A stretch of DNA of 64,000 nucleotides, taken from contig JAECUM010003217.1 of NCBI GenBank assembly GCA_016617855.1, forward strand, positions 62,001 to 126,000, given 5' to 3'. The notes beneath the pieces were generated by a model. The model saw only the letters and a list, made by a program, of their open reading frames with translations. It did no database searches and was not told where the DNA came from. Position numbers and translations under genes: made by a program. Of the stretch, positions 30,201-43,390 are shown in pieces. Numbering within the stretch: position 1 is the first letter of the stretch; each line of letters begins with the position of its first letter. This DNA is from Megalonaias nervosa (lineage: Eukaryota; Mollusca; Bivalvia; Unionida; Unionidae).

Positions 30201-33200
30201 GTACTGTATAGATCATTTGTGAGATTCAGTCTGGTTTTCATTGAATCACACCAATTGGTTGGCCTTTTTTAAAAATGTTCATGTACTTTAAAAAATTTTT
30301 TATCGTATACATTTCTCAGGGCATTCATATAATCTTTCAAGGATCAGATTCTCAAACATTATGCCTCTTGCTGAAGCATTTTCAGAACATCTACATAACC
30401 TGTATGACTTGTACTTTTGATTACAATGGGAACACTAATCAAACAGAGCCATTTAATCCAGTGTATCCTAACTTAGTATTGGTCATTTAGCTGTTGAACA
30501 CATTCTCAAAAGCCTGATAAACATGCTGAATTTGAAGAGTTGGTCTGGGGTGTTTTCTGTGGTTTTCACATAGCACACTTTTGAAATTTAAAAAAGAACC
30601 TATTTGAAACCAGGGAACAAAAAGATCTATTTATTAGAAACTGCTTTAGAACTCTCTACAAAATGAGAACTACATGTTATTGCACAACACTGACAAAATC
30701 CTTTAATATTACGTGCCAGAGCCTTACTGTGTTAAGTTTAGCAGCAACTTTAGAGCTATTACCCTTTTTGTTTTGTAACATAATACAGTTTATGATACAA
30801 TCCCATTAGCGCAACTATATGTCTTGCAGATTATTATGGACTGTTGTTAAACTTGGTACATATTGTGGTTTTTAGTTGATTGCTGTGAAATCTAGTACAT
30901 AATAGGGTAATCACACTGTTTTTGCACTTCCCTACTTATACTCATCAAAGATGAGAAGAGCTGATATGATGGTCTGTTGTCCATCCATCTTCTAGCACAA
31001 ATTATTTTGATTTGTCCTGAACTACTTGGAGGATTGCCTTGAAACTTCAGACACACATTCATTGCAGTCTAATTAGTCCCTAATGAATATGGTGCTAATT
31101 TGACATTCAGTATGGCTGTCATGGCAGCCATCTTGAAAATCTTGTTATATCTCCACCATAATGGAAAGTCATATCAACATGGGGTTTTCACCAGAAGACT
31201 TCTCATGGATAGTTGGTTTTAAATGAAAATGGTGCCAGTTGGACCTCTAATATGGCCATGATGGTGATCATCTTGAAAGTTTTGTTATCACAATATCTTT
31301 TGGGAGGTAGGAGAAGCCATGGCAGCACAGTGGTTAACATACAGGACTTGTGACTAAGAGGGTGCAGGTTTGCGTCCTACTACTGTGTCAGGTACTGGGG
31401 TGTGTCCTTGGCCAAGGCACTTTATTCCAATTGCCATAGCACTAAATAACCAACATCCATTGCTGAGTTTCAAGGCACCAAAACCAAGCCAATCTTCAGG
31501 AACGATGGTCATTTTTGTGACATGGGGTTTTCGCCCAAAGAGTTCTTATTACGTGTAGTGTGTCATAAGAGAAAATTGTGCCAATCTGTTGTCCATTATG
31601 GCAACCATGGCAGCCATCTGAAAAAATGTTGTTATTGCAACTCTACTAAACAGAAAATCATCATGATATGGGTTTTTACCTGAAGACTTCTTATGGTGTC
31701 TATTTGGTCCAAATGAAGCTGATGCCAATCTAACATCCAATGTGCCCACCACGGTGGCCATCTTGAGGATCTTGTCATAGCTCCAAAATATCAAGGCAGT
31801 TTCATCAGTAAACGGTTGCAAAGAAGGAAGTCTTATCTTGCATTCCTGGCCATTTTTCAGGGCCAGCAGATTGTCAGTCCCTATGTGGAACTCTTGACTC
31901 TTGTCTTGTGATAGATTCATCTTGATCATGGGCTTGGGGGAGGGGGGGATGTAGCATGGGAAGCGGGGTGGGGTGGGGGGGTGGGATATTTGAGCAAATC
32001 CTCCAGTTTGATTTTATAAAATTCTGATATATTATTTTTAGTTTTGACAACGTTATTTATTTGAGATCAAGAACCAAAAGTCAATTATGATCAAGAAGTG
32101 AACATTGTGTAGAAATTTAACACATGTATTCTGATATATATCACCATTTTTCACACTTAGAGTATTGGACATTATCGTCTATAGATAACTCCATAAATAT
32201 ATCCTACACTCTTAAAGGTAAAAATGTCAAACTTGTGACCATGATTGTACTCTAGGTGCCAACACTTGGAATTTTAATCTCCTGTTGGGGTCATGTAATA
32301 GACAAGACTGAGGTCCATGCCTGTGGCTGCCATCAAATAAGAATCTGCATTCCACAAGAATTGATATGCCATGAAAATAGTTTATTCACAGCATTTATTT
32401 TCTCCAACACTTTCTTGTTAAAATGTTGCTTAGTATAAAAACTTGTACACATCAGTCTTCCTTTAAGCTTGTAGCAAGCATAACTTTGCAATCATACTAT
32501 ATTGACTTTCGGTGTCTTTTATTTCAGAGCAGTGGGACAGAGATTCCCGAATACGAGTCAGTCCATATCAGAATGAAGGGATATGATTTTGTAGTTCTAG
32601 AGACTTTTGCTAAATATGTTCATAAAATGGGAAAGGCAATGGAATTTGAAACAGACAGGTACATTTTGTGAATTGGTACACCATATTTATGGCTTGCTAA
32701 ACCCAGATTAATATAATTATTGGTTTATCCAGACCAAGTATCCCCTGAATTGAGCTGTTCAAGCTTCTGGAACAGTGTTTAGTAAATTTTTCAAATCAAC
32801 TCTTACGCTTTTTAACTTACAATTATGTTTTAGATCAGTGGTTCCCAAACTTGCTTGACCACGAACCAAAAAAATAGGTTTTCAGAACCTAATGACCCCG
32901 TTTCCACATTTTTATAAATTTTGCCACCCTCAAAAAATAGCGTCAATGAAGTCTTGTTATTGATATTAGTACTAGTGATATATAGATTACACTTTTTAAC
33001 CATAGATTACGCTCTTTTGCCACTATGTTAGCAAAATTTGTGCTTATACCTCTCTTGTGGTTGGCATGTATGAGAACATCCTCTTGTCCTGAGGATTGGG
33101 AACAACTGTTTTAGATTGTCTAGGACATGATACTCATTCCAGGTTTCAAATATCTGTTGAAAATTAAAATAATGGATGGAAATATATTCTTTAAAGTCTT

Positions 33201-33499
33201 AATAGGATTGTTTGGGGATTTTTTTTGTATTTTGACAGTTCCTCAGATTTAAGGAAAACTCCGGTTTTACTTTGCCGATGAGCAAGACAATGTTTTTAAG
33301 AATTCATGTAATGACTCTATTTGTCAAATGCTAAATTTTGTGTCCTGGTGAAATTTCATTATCATAAACAGAAAAATCAAAATTATGAGTCTCAGATTTG
33401 GAAAGATTTGAGAAGTTGATTGATAAATGTTGGATCATCCAAACCATTTTTCATGTACCCCACCAAAAGTCCAATTAATACAGTGCATTGTCAAGAATC

Positions 33500-33548
<49 letters not shown>

Positions 33549-36500
33549 GAAGTCCACTGAAGTGGTTGCATGATTAACACGTACACAAAAATGTTCTCCG
33601 TATAAAATAGTCCCCATCCTGATTGTATTATACAATGAGGGCAGAAAGTGCAATAATTGAAATGAAAAAGTAATAAAGACAGTGATATCAGAAAGCTGTG
33701 TGCACATAGTTCGTCTTCATTCAATTTGATGTAAGTGAACTAATTTTGAAATATGGAGCTTAGGTAAAACAAAATATAAATTTCATTCACAACACATTAT
33801 TCCAGTATACCCAAATCAGTGCATATGCTATAATATTGTTTTTCTTTCTAAAAGAAATTACATTATTTTGAGGACAAAATGACTACAAAAATCATGTTAT
33901 TACAGTTACTATATAGATTTCTGTTTGCAGTTTTGCTGTACCTTCCACCAGTTGCAACGTGAATATATACAAGCCCAATACTTCAAGTGTACAGAATACT
34001 TACTCACTGAAGCTGTATGAACGTGTAGTAGAGGTATGATCTGTCTCAGCCTCTTAGAAAGATTTCATTTCATATAAACCCGTGTATGAAGCACACCTAA
34101 AAGGGAACCATGAGCATCCCAATTTGTTGTTACAAAAACCCATCGGCAGATCAGGGTCCCTGCTTTTGATGTGAAATTAACAATAGAACAAGCAGGGTAG
34201 ACCCAGTTTTGTCGGTATTTAATGTACCACAGATTTGGGTCTACTCCATTGGCAGTTGGGTACATGTTGTAAACAAGCCAATTCAAATACAGTATCAATG
34301 TGTGACATTGTTTAAAAATTTAACACACAACAAGTTGTTATACATATTGGAGTAAATCTTTTTTTCTTATTCAAGTATGAAATATTTATATATTTTGGAG
34401 GGTTATTTTTTATTGACACAAGTAATGGGATCTCCAGTGGACCTCAAATACCTCAAAAAACATACAATTTCATTATGACCATAGAAACCTTTAAAAAAGA
34501 CTAAAAGTCTGAAGAAAAAAAATTTATAAAAAATATTTGAAAAGATGATAAACGGCTCTACCATGACCCCACAAAAAAATGGTTTTTTTGCAAATGGTTT
34601 TTCATTAGGCTAGTCGAGCAGTCGAGAAAGAGCATGAATTAAAGCCACTGGGTCATTTTTGTCTGTCATTCATTTGATAGACCGATAAAGGTATACCATT
34701 TTCAGCATTTTTTGAAAGAGCACCAATTTTACCCTTTTTAAGATATTTTTGAAAATTTAAACTGATGTGCCATGCCTGAAATTGAGTTTTGCATTAAGTG
34801 AGTCAGGCATGTAATCCAAAATGGAAGATGTACTGCCAACATGGCAGAAGTAGTATGTATGGTTAGTGGTGGCATTCTGAAGGCTTAAAAATATGTTACA
34901 CTGCAAAAGCATGTCAACTTTTGGACCAAAATCGGTACATCATATAACATTTTCAAAACTTTTCAATCACCAGATTTGTAATTTTTAATAGGTCTGATCA
35001 TCAGCTTAAAGGTTTGAACTTCTGTCTACACCTGTGGCAGTTGTTAGCACCAACTTATAGACTTATAAACATGGATTAACCCCTTATGTTCTTGAGGTGT
35101 GTTGTTAAGTATTATCTTGGCTTTTAATTTCCAATTCAGTTTTCCGTTACAAGAATGTGTACAATTGAACAATGAACAGTAACATGCACTTACATTCTCT
35201 GATTTACTTGGATTGTTTTTATTTCAAAGTAAATCAAAGCAAGGTAAATTCAGATTTATAATTGGGGATGATTTACCCCCAAATTACTGTGGATAGGAAA
35301 ATCATGGGGGGATACATATTTTCACTGTCGTTTTAATTCACTTGAAGCATGGAATATCACAAATGAAAAGGGATGTAACTCCTGTCTCTTCTCAAAGATT
35401 AACATTTTCATCAGTAATAGCTTTAATTTATAGGCCAATAAAATAGATGAAGGTATGGAACTATACATGTTACACTGTCACAGATGGCAACTCCCATTTC
35501 AGCTGCAACTTTTAGACAGCTTTTCCCACCATCCAGCAAACAAATTGTTTCAACTCTATCAACTAAGGGACAGACGTTTAAGTTTGAAATGGGGGGGGGG
35601 CTACGATTTTGTTTCCAATCAGAATAGCTCTTTTCTTGTTTCATTTCAAAATAGTCAGTGTAACTTTTTTTTTCAACTAATATGATCAATAGTATTTTCT
35701 TCCACAACTCAGAGCAAGAGTATTTGATTCCAAAGCTTTTGGTGGGCCAGAAATTTAAGAATAAAATCCCTTCTGCAATGATAAAGATCACCTCTCTCAA
35801 TTTTCTTGACCTATTGACACCTTCAAGTTTCACTGACTGGAGTATGGCGAGTACCAATGAGGTAAGAAATGTTTACACATCAATTCACATATTCCTTTAT
35901 CGAAACAATTCTTTCCTGATCAAATAAGTTTAATTTGCATGCATACAATGATCACTGCCCCAGCAACCACTTACAGAAGGTGAAAGCTGCTATTTGGTTT
36001 TAAAACACCTGGCCTCTGACAGTTATATACATGACTTTTTTATACGAAATTGGACGGGAAAAAAGAATGGCCATTGTGACTGGGTGACTGCTATATAATT
36101 GTGACTGTCTACCTTTATTCTGCATTTTATTTCTGGGATCTTGTTTACCATGTTCCAATTTTTGTCAAGCACTTGTTACAGTATCAGAAATGGACATTTG
36201 CTTTAATCCTATCTATTCGGTTGCCTTTTATGTTCATTGGTATGTCTTTCCTCCTCTTCCATCATCTTTTTATTGAAGCAAAATATTCTGGATGGAAATA
36301 ATGAAACTTATTGCAATAGTTGTTGGTGATTTAATTAACATGTTTCAATGAATTTGTTTCCAGTTACAAGATGTGCCTTCCACCAAACTTCCTGCTTTTG
36401 TTGAGCTTTTAAGAATGCACACACCAGAAGGAATTCAAGTTACTGTTAAAGAGGTAAACATTTTTTTTAAAAATTTAGTTCACTATGATTTAACCATACA

Positions 36501-37628
36501 GCCAGAGAATACTTGTTTGAATTGTGTAGCCAAGATGAGATAACTATAAAACAACTCATGGTCGATAGTGGTAAGCTGAAGACACTTATAAATATTTTTG
36601 GTGTTTTGTGGTCAAAATGTCAAGTTCCTTTATGATAATATAATTATTCACACAAATTATTTGGAGGTTTTTTTTATTTGACAGTATATTTAGATCAAAG
36701 GAATGCTATCGGCGTCACTATTAATTTGAAATGTGATGGATCCATTTACCTGTAAGCTGAGAAGTAGTTTAGCCTGCTTTTGATTACTTTATATAAGGAA
36801 ACTCCATTGATGTAAAATTTAAAAAGTGAATTTCCCACTGGCATTTTTACCAGGTGAGGATTTTCTATTGGGGTTAGAAGAATAGTCTACACAAATAGAT
36901 CCCATTTTGGTACGTTTCAACAAATATGTGTGATAAATAACTTTTAATGAACAACAGTACAATTTACTGTTGTTTATCTTCATTATCAGCACAGTGGCAG
37001 CAATTATGACAATGGCATGATGTATGCATGTAACTGTAGAGAAATTAAAAATTAATAACAAAAACTGCATCTCTGCCACTGTACAATCTTTGCAAGTGCA
37101 TTAGGTAAAACTATTTTAATAATAGATAATCAGTGAAAGCACCTCATTGCTCAGTTTAAAAAATTCACTTAATAAATGCTTGATCATGGCAGTTGATCTA
37201 ACAGTCAAGTACTTACATGGTCGGATTTTGTTTTTGTTAATATTAATTAATGTTACAGTTTTCATTATGCACAAGGTAAATTGCATGTGCTTGATTTTTA
37301 TGTGTTCATTCAGACCTAAGCTATTGTTCGTTTCATCACATTGGATTTCAATTGTCAGACCTTGTTTACATCATATTACTGTCTCAGTAGGGGAGTGCAG
37401 CTGCTGCACAAGAATTTATGATACAATGTTTATGGGAGTGCAGCTGTTACACCAGAATTTATAATGCAATGTTACAAATATTTATCAAATGCTAATAACC
37501 ATTGGGTTCACCACTTCCAGCCTACAGAAGAAGACGATGAGTACCGCTACATCCCAGACAGGGAAAAGGAAACTCTTGAAGCACAATTGGAAGAGCTTGG
37601 AGGTGCAAGTAAGCCCAAGAAGAAATAG
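27268..37628 (+). CDS. MRPL48: mitochondrial ribosomal protein mL48
   Basis: The product is a large-subunit mitoribosome protein with an S10-like fold. Exons placed: 27268-27338 (MFSRNTARNLF, a basic mitochondrial targeting start), 27768-27822, 32528-32658 (MKGYDFVVLETFAKYVHKMG), 33931-34033 (FAVPSTSC to KLYERVVE), 36364-36453 (THE loop LLRMHTPEGIQVTVKE) and 37521-37628 (PTEEDDEYRYIPDREKETLE, ends KPKKK). All introns are GT-AG and every junction phase closes. The C-terminal order, ERVV then PEGIxxxVKE then TEED, matches vertebrate mL48. One or more extra phase-0 exons could hide in the 4.7-kb second intron, since the family usually has more sequence before the S10-like domain. ATTAAA at 37673 is a possible poly(A) signal. 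Confidence 0.87.
27890..28385 (+). repeat. minisatellite of about 55-60 bp units in mL48 intron
   Basis: About nine imperfect units built on CCCCATATCATGATACA, then CATG/ATGATACAATGAGAACTAA and ATGTAA. Unit lengths vary. It lies in the second placed intron of the host gene. Confidence 0.85.
28940..29185 (+). repeat. short direct duplication in mL48 intron
   Basis: TGGGCGGCAAATTCAAAGGCTT...CTGCTGAGTGGGAAAAT near 28948-29005 recurs as TGGGCAGCAAGTTCAAAGAC...CTGCTGAGTGGTGGGAAAAT near 29130-29180. No coding content is recognised. Confidence 0.5.
31050..31800 (+). repeat. tandem repeats of roughly 180 bp interrupted by a SINE
   Basis: Recurring ATGGCAGCCATCTTGAAAATCTTG, CATGGGGTTTTCACC-like and GAAGACTTCT words appear near 31115-31200, 31240-31290, 31535-31545, 31600-31690 and 31740-31780. 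The SINE at 31315-31530 splits the array. No gene is seen. Confidence 0.6.
31315..31530 (+). mobile_element. tRNA-derived SINE, fourth family
   Basis: Box A-like CACAGTGGTTAACAT and box B-like GTGCAGGTTTGCGTCC are followed by TGTGTCCTTGGCCAAGGCAC and TTCCAATTGCC, a central motif seen in many invertebrate and fish SINEs. The relic at 58505-58690 has the same motif. Confidence 0.7.
33504..33544 (+). repeat. (GA)n microsatellite
   Basis: About 20 uninterrupted GA units inside an mL48 intron. Confidence 0.95.
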
Positions 37629-37869
37629 GACTTTTCAAAAATGTATTCATCATTGTTTGTAAACAATTTAGAATTAAAATGTTAATTTTTTTGCAGTTAT
37701 GTTATTGATTATTCAGTATTAGCATCTGACAAATACATGGATGCACAAACACACAAGCAAGTATGTCCATCTTTTGTGACATCATCATACCAATATATCT
37801 AACACTGTTCACCAACAAGAAACACACTGGTCCTGTATCCCCTAAAAGAAACCTAAAGTCAACTACAAT

Positions 37870-38260
37870 AATGTTATTTTTAGCTTCCCTGGCCAAAGGC
37901 CAAGTGAGCTTATGGCATGGCCTTTGTCCATCCTGCATTGTCCATCTACATTTGCGAGTGTATCAGCTTTTTATAAAATTTGGTGCGTAAACTTTTATCA
38001 TCAAGATCTCAGAAAATTTTAATTAAGGGTGACATCCATATAGATTAATTAGGTGAACTTGTATCTAATTGGCTGAGTTTGTGAATATTCTACTGGCCAT
38101 GTTTCTGATCAGATTTGGTATGTAAGCTTACATCATCAAGATCTCGGTTGAGTTTGGTTATGAGCAGCATCCATGCATCTTAATAAGATAATACTCTCTA
38201 TGACATATTTCTGATAAGTTTTTGACCTGATTTTGGTGTGTAAACTTGTATCACCCTTCA
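37870..38260 (+). repeat. dispersed-repeat-like tract with internal repetition
   Basis: TTCCCTGGCCAAAGGCCAAGTGAGCTTATG introduces words that recur loosely (ACATCATCAAGATCTC near 38000 and 38130; TTTGGTRYGTAAACTT near 37978, 38115 and 38235). The GAGCTTATG...GTCC theme is common in mollusc dispersed repeats. Non-coding. Confidence 0.4.
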
Positions 38261-38551
38261 ATGAGTCTGATTATAACAGACATTATTTTTCTTCATATTA
38301 AAACAGAATTCCAATTTTCTCCTGATGAGAAAAATCTGAATCTCAGTGCAGTCCATTTTTTTAATCTCCAATCCGGTTTGTAAAAAAAACAAAACAGGTC
38401 TGTCCAGTCCCAACAGTCCTTGTAAATATTCATACTGTACATTAGTTTAGATATGATCATTGTAAAGAGTATTCTGATTTGTCAAAAGTTTCTACTCATC
38501 CAGTGAATCTTTGTGTAACAAGCTGATGAAAATGGAAAGAAATAAGCATGC

Positions 38552-38960
38552 TTGCAAAACATGGCATCTCGAGTTTCAAGAGAGAAAAGAACACAGACAG
38601 TTTCAATAAATGTTGAAAAATGTGTGGAAATGGCAAGGGCTGAAGCAAAAAATCAATGGAAATGTAGTTGGTCAGTCATAAGAAAACTGAATGCCAAAGG
38701 ACTGGCATTTTGTGATCTTTTCAAGAAAGAATTTAATTATGCTAATCTTGGTTGGACGAGTTTGGAGCAGCACACAGCACCTCCAAAAGAAGCTGCATCC
38801 ACAGAAATTTAATATCAGAAATACACATTACAGCCGATATGAGGAGGTGCTTGAAAGGAAAAAAAATCCTTGTTGAGAAAAACGAAACATTTAACACAGA
38901 GCCAAAAACATCAGTGGTGACAAAAAGGAAAGCAAAATAAATCTTCTCCAAGACCAGCAT
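38552..38960 (+). other. unrecognised ORF pair
   Basis: An 86-codon ORF (from ATG 38561: MASRVSREKRTQTVS) and an overlapping frame to 38940 ending TKRKAK. It contains a cysteine/tryptophan segment (KNQWKCSWSVIRKLN). No domain is recognised, and flanking splice sites are not evident. It may be an old transposon fragment or a chance ORF. Confidence 0.2.
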
Positions 38961-39135
38961 ATCAATATCAACAGGTTTTGTCCAGTAGAGGAAAAAGACA
39001 AGTAAATTTATGTGATTATTTGTATATAGTTGATGTATTTGGGTGTTTTATTTAACAGATTTCTTCTGAAGAAGAAAGTGTAATCAAATATTTGCTGCAA
39101 ATATAGACAAAATAACCGTGAGTGAATTACTGCGT

Positions 39136-40333
39136 TGTTACATGTAGGCTCGTACAAAAGTAACAAAAGAAAAGAGTGAAGTCAACAAGCTTTGTAAATT
39201 TAACAAAATAATTTATTTCCCCAGAAACAAGGTAAAAATATGAAATAGGACATACGGTTTGTGAATCTAACCCAAAAATTAATCCTAGAATTCAAAAATA
39301 TAAGTCCTATCACTAAAAAGTTCTAATTAAATCCAAGTTTGAATCTTGATGAAATTCCAATATGGAAGGCGATGATGTCCTCTATAACCAGTTTGTGTTG
39401 ATGTGTCAACAGTTCCTTGTTGAGTCACCAAGAATATAATTCCGGCTTTTGAATTCCGAATAATTTAGTGAATGTCTTTGTCCAAGAATTTCATTGAAGA
39501 AGAGTATTTTCCAGGGTGAATAAATTACTTTAAATAAAAAAACTCAGTTCAAATGACAACAACAGGAATACCTTTCTGCCTGAAGGTATATTTTACGACT
39601 AAACCAGAAAACACTGAGATTGAGAATTAAATCCAACTAAAATGTCATTTTGACACTTGTGATGGGTCACATGATCACTTACTTTGTCCGAACAGCACAG
39701 TAAAAAATATGTCAATTATCACGTAGGCTAGAATAGCCCTATCTAAGAATCAGATTCCCACACTGGAAATAAATTTAAAAATAAACTGTTTACAGCAGAC
39801 TAACATGTATGTTTAACATGACCTTGGTAATGACCAATCATTTTCTCAATGTTTACAAAATTGGAACCAAGGTCAAGAACTAGGTTAACTAAAAATATAA
39901 CTGAGCAATAGACTGCGTGTTTATCAGGTCAAAACAGAAAACTGAATTTTCCAAAAACAAAATCAAATCCAGTGAATAAACTTATTACAATAACATGTGG
40001 GGCCCCAAGTAGCCGAGTGGTCTAAAGCACTCTCCGTTACGGATCATTGCCATCTCACCTCTGCGTGGGTTCGAGTCTAGGATTCGGCGAATGTGGATAT
40101 GTGAGAAAGCTTGCCAGTAGCTTCTCGTGAGTCGGTGGTTCTTTCCGGGGATTTCCCGGTTTCTTCCTCCACCATTAATACTGGCCGCCATGTATACCCT
40201 ATCGTGTGCTGAAAAATGGCGTTAAGCCCCACAACAACAACAACAACAACAACAACAATAACATGTAATGAAAATAAAAATAAAAGAGAATTTAAAACTA
40301 ACACACAAGCAATTAAATTACATATATGTAACA
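39136..40333 (-). repeat. 3' LTR of the gypsy element
   Basis: Bounded by TGTTACA and TGTAACA. The part 39858-39998 plus 40267-40333 matches the right LTR remnant 43937-44144 with few differences; the extra 258 bp is a SINE insertion. The remaining left part has no counterpart because the other LTR is deleted. Confidence 0.85.
39999..40256 (+). mobile_element. tRNA-derived SINE with (CAA)n tail, copy 2
   Basis: Same family as 6351-6607: box A AGCCGAGTGGTCTAAAGC, box B GGGTTCGAGTCT, body GTCGGTGGTTCTTTCCGGGG, (CAA)n tail. Flanked by the 10-bp duplication AATAACATGT at 39989-39998 and 40257-40266. It lies inside the gypsy LTR, so it is younger than that element. Confidence 0.93.
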
Positions 40334-40479
40334 CTTTCCCCCCATAAAGAAAAAGAAAGATTTATATAATAAAGCTTTCTTTTTACCATATGTAAATTAT
40401 ACATGAGGTAAAACAAAATTACATAAGAAGAACTCTTATGAATTATACAAAGTGTACATGAAATAATATTTCTATACAC

Positions 40480-41990
40480 AGGAAAGTGCATCTGCAATTA
40501 AATTGTCTTTTCCCTTGATGTGCCTGATGTCAAGATTATATTCTTATAAAAACAAACTCCACCCTAATAAACTTTGATTTTTATTTTTCATCTTGTCAAT
40601 GAAAGTAAGGGGGTTGTGATCACTAAACACAACAACCGGAGAAGGAGCTGAACTAATATAAACTTCAAACTGCTGTAACGACAATGTTAAAGCCAAACAT
40701 TCCTTTTCGATTGCTGAGTAATTTCTTTGGTGCTTATTTAATTTCTTAGAGAAATAGCACCATTTCTATCTTCTTGAATCAATACTGCTCCAACCCCAAC
40801 ATCACTCGCATCAACAGATAGTTTAAAAGATTGACTGAAATTTGGAGCTGTAAGAACCGGTGCACTTTTAAGTATGGCTTTTAACCTATCAAAAGCCTCC
40901 TGACATTTTTCAGTCCAAAGAAACTTGTTTTTCTTGCTCAACAAATTTGTCAGGGGTTCAGCAATATTAGAAAAATTGGAACAAAATTTCTGAGAGTATC
41001 CAGCCACACCCAAAAATCGCATCAGCTGTTTTTTACTGACAGGCACAGGGAATTCAGAGATAGCCTTGACCTTAGCATCTATAGGTTTAACTTGTCCATG
41101 TCCCACAATATGTCCTACAAATGTTGCATAAGCATGGAAGAACTCACTTTTCGATAAATTAATTGTCAAACTTGCATCAGTGAGTCTGTCAAAGAATTTC
41201 CAAATCATTTCTAGATGTTCTTTCCAGGTGTCATTGTAGATGGTGACATCATCGATGTAAGCATCACAATTATCTAGACCAGAGGTAATCATATTCATCA
41301 AACGTTGAAAGGTACTTGGAGAACCCTTCATCACAAAACTGCATCACTTTATATTGATAAAGTCCATCTGGAGTCACAAATGCCAAAATTTCCTTTGCCC
41401 TTTCTGTTAGTGGAACTTGCCAAATCCTTTCAGAAGGTCAAATTTGGTGATGTACTTGGCATTTCCAATTTTATCAATACAGTCCTCAATTCTTGGTAAT
41501 GGAAATGAATCTATTTTTGTCACACTGTTCACCTTCCTATAATCAGTGCACATACGGACAGTTTTATCTGGTTTCGGAACAAGTATACATGGTGTACTCC
41601 AGTCACTTTTACTGGGCTCTATATGAAATCATTCTCTAGTGAATACTGAATTTCCTTTTTCAAGTATTCCTGTTTGAGAGGGTTCATCCTGTATGGGTGT
41701 TGTTTTACAGGTTTAGAATTCATAATTTCAACGTCATGAAAAATTTTGTTTGTCCTCATAGGAACATCTGGAAATAAGTGCTCATATTCAAATAATAGCT
41801 GTTTAAGTTCATTCCTTTCTTGTTGTTGCAAATGTAAAAGTTTCTGGTCCAGAGTTTTCATAATTTCCGAATTCTGAAGATTTGTCACTCCAAAACCAAT
41901 AGTGTCCGATTGAATTCCTTCACTTAAGTCTTCAGTGAGTGGGGCAGGTACAACTAAATTTTCATTGGCTATCTCTTTCAATATACTGGT
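40480..41990 (-). pseudogene. gypsy reverse transcriptase and RNase H
   Basis: On the minus strand the RT starts near 41980 (LLFEYEHLFPDVPMRTNKI, then MNPLKQEYLKKEIQYSLEND), breaks near 41615 and 41335, and reaches the palm in CDAYIDDVTIYNDTW near 41260. The connection to RNase H (KSAPVLTAPNF, LSVDASDVGVGAVLIQE) is open to 40738; after a stop, RNase H motifs continue (RNYSAIEKECLAL-like, FSDHNPLTF-like, KGKDNLIADALS-like) to about 40480. YIDD is intact but the frame is not. Confidence 0.85.
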
Positions 41991-41999
41991 ACTCCATTA

Positions 42000-42585
42000 A
42001 TTTATTTAGATCAGAGTACTATTATAATTTAACTCATTCATTTTCTTCTTAACTTGGTAATGGCTGTAAAATCTAATTTGAAGAAAATTTTGAAGAATGA
42101 GCAAGAGAGAATGAACTCTATTACAAAACTCAAAAGTTCTCTCCATTAAAGTTCTGTGAAACCGTTAACTTCACTTTTGACTTGAATTGCCAGGTCCTTA
42201 TTTCAAGCATAACTAGCTGCAAAATTCCAGACAAAATTTGACCCATGATCCGATTGGACAAATTTGGGAAGGTCAAATTGAGTAAAAAACTTTATCAAAG
42301 CTTTTACTATGGTTTTGGTTTAAATATTCCTCAAAGGAATTGCCTCTGGGAATCTTGTTGACGCACACATAATTGTCAAATGCAGGAATAGGTTGCAGAT
42401 GAGCCTTAGGTATCTTCTGATTGGGTTTTCCTACCATTTGACAAGTATGACAAGATCTACAGTATTTACAAACATCACTTTTGATTTTTGGCCCATAAAA
42501 GTGAGTCAAGATCTTGTGATAAGTCTTATTAATCCCTAAATGACCAGCCAGAGGAGTTTCATGGGCCAAACTAAGTATTTCCTGT
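42000..42585 (-). pseudogene. gypsy integrase, zinc-binding domain with deleted catalytic core
   Basis: The HHCC domain is clear: HETPLAGHLGINKTYHKIL then CKYCRSCHTCQMVGKPNQ. After PIPAFDNY the core is truncated; only an FVQSDHGSNFVW segment (the second catalytic Asp) remains near 42240. The first Asp region and most of the core are deleted. It lies upstream of RT. Confidence 0.8.
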
Positions 42586-43390
42586 CAGTAAGATTTTGGA
42601 ACTACAATCTGATAGTTCACTGACCACTTGTCACCAGCAGGTACCTCGGGAGGTCTCCATTTTCTCGTAAGAATTCCATTTTTAATGAAATAACAGACAG
42701 GTACTTCAGTGGCTTCCGTTTCACTAATGGCCCTCTGAAACAAACAGGAGATCTCAGGATCTTTTTCCTGTTCGACGACAAGCGATTGTCGTTTAACACC
42801 CTGATTAGATAAAAGAGAATGTGTAGTTAAAAGAGGATCACTGTGATCAATACCCTTTGATTGATCCAAGCAAGGAGTGAAAGTGACCTCATCAAAAGCC
42901 TGATCGATACATGTGTCAGCTAAAGGAATATTTTCCTTATCAAAATCATTCTCAAGAGCTTTCTTTGACATAGCTCTAGTAACTGCACAAGCTGGGTATA
43001 AATCAGGGATTTCTTTTTCAATAGGATCAACTTTCTGATCCAAAGAAGGCTTGTCAGTTACAAGTGGATTAACCACATCCTTGTCTCCAGCTAGGTTGTT
43101 ACCTAGTAATAAATGAATGCCCTCAATGGGTAAAGAAGACACTATTCCGACTGTCACATGTCCTGAAACTAAGTCTGATGACAAATTTACACAATGGAGA
43201 GGAACATTAACAAAGCCGCACTCTACTCCCTAATGAGAACACTCTCATTAGAACAAGACTTCTCAGAAAAAGGCAAAGTACCTGATAATAAAAGACTCTG
43301 AGAAGCTCCTGTATCCCTTAAAATTTTAATAGGGATAGGATTGGCCAAATCACCCAAGAGTGATATAGAACCCTTCGACATGAATGGTTC
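42585..43390 (-). pseudogene. gypsy protease region and linker
   Basis: Minus-strand frame from 43184 to 42585 with GHVTVGIVSSLPIEG and HLLLGNNLAGDK, the conserved C-terminal side of the aspartic protease domain of this family, then a long acidic linker (RAMSKKALENDFDKENIPL) and FIKNGILTRKWRPPEVP leading to integrase. The catalytic DTG-equivalent lies in the broken stretch 43190-43390. Confidence 0.6.

Noticed and set aside
33435..33724. Two ORFs with Leu-Ser repeats
   Set aside because: They translate a (GA)n microsatellite and have no other support.
35423..35927. ORFs of 144, 76 and 81 codons on both strands
   Set aside because: Overlapping ORFs in different frames inside an mL48 intron with no recognisable domains.
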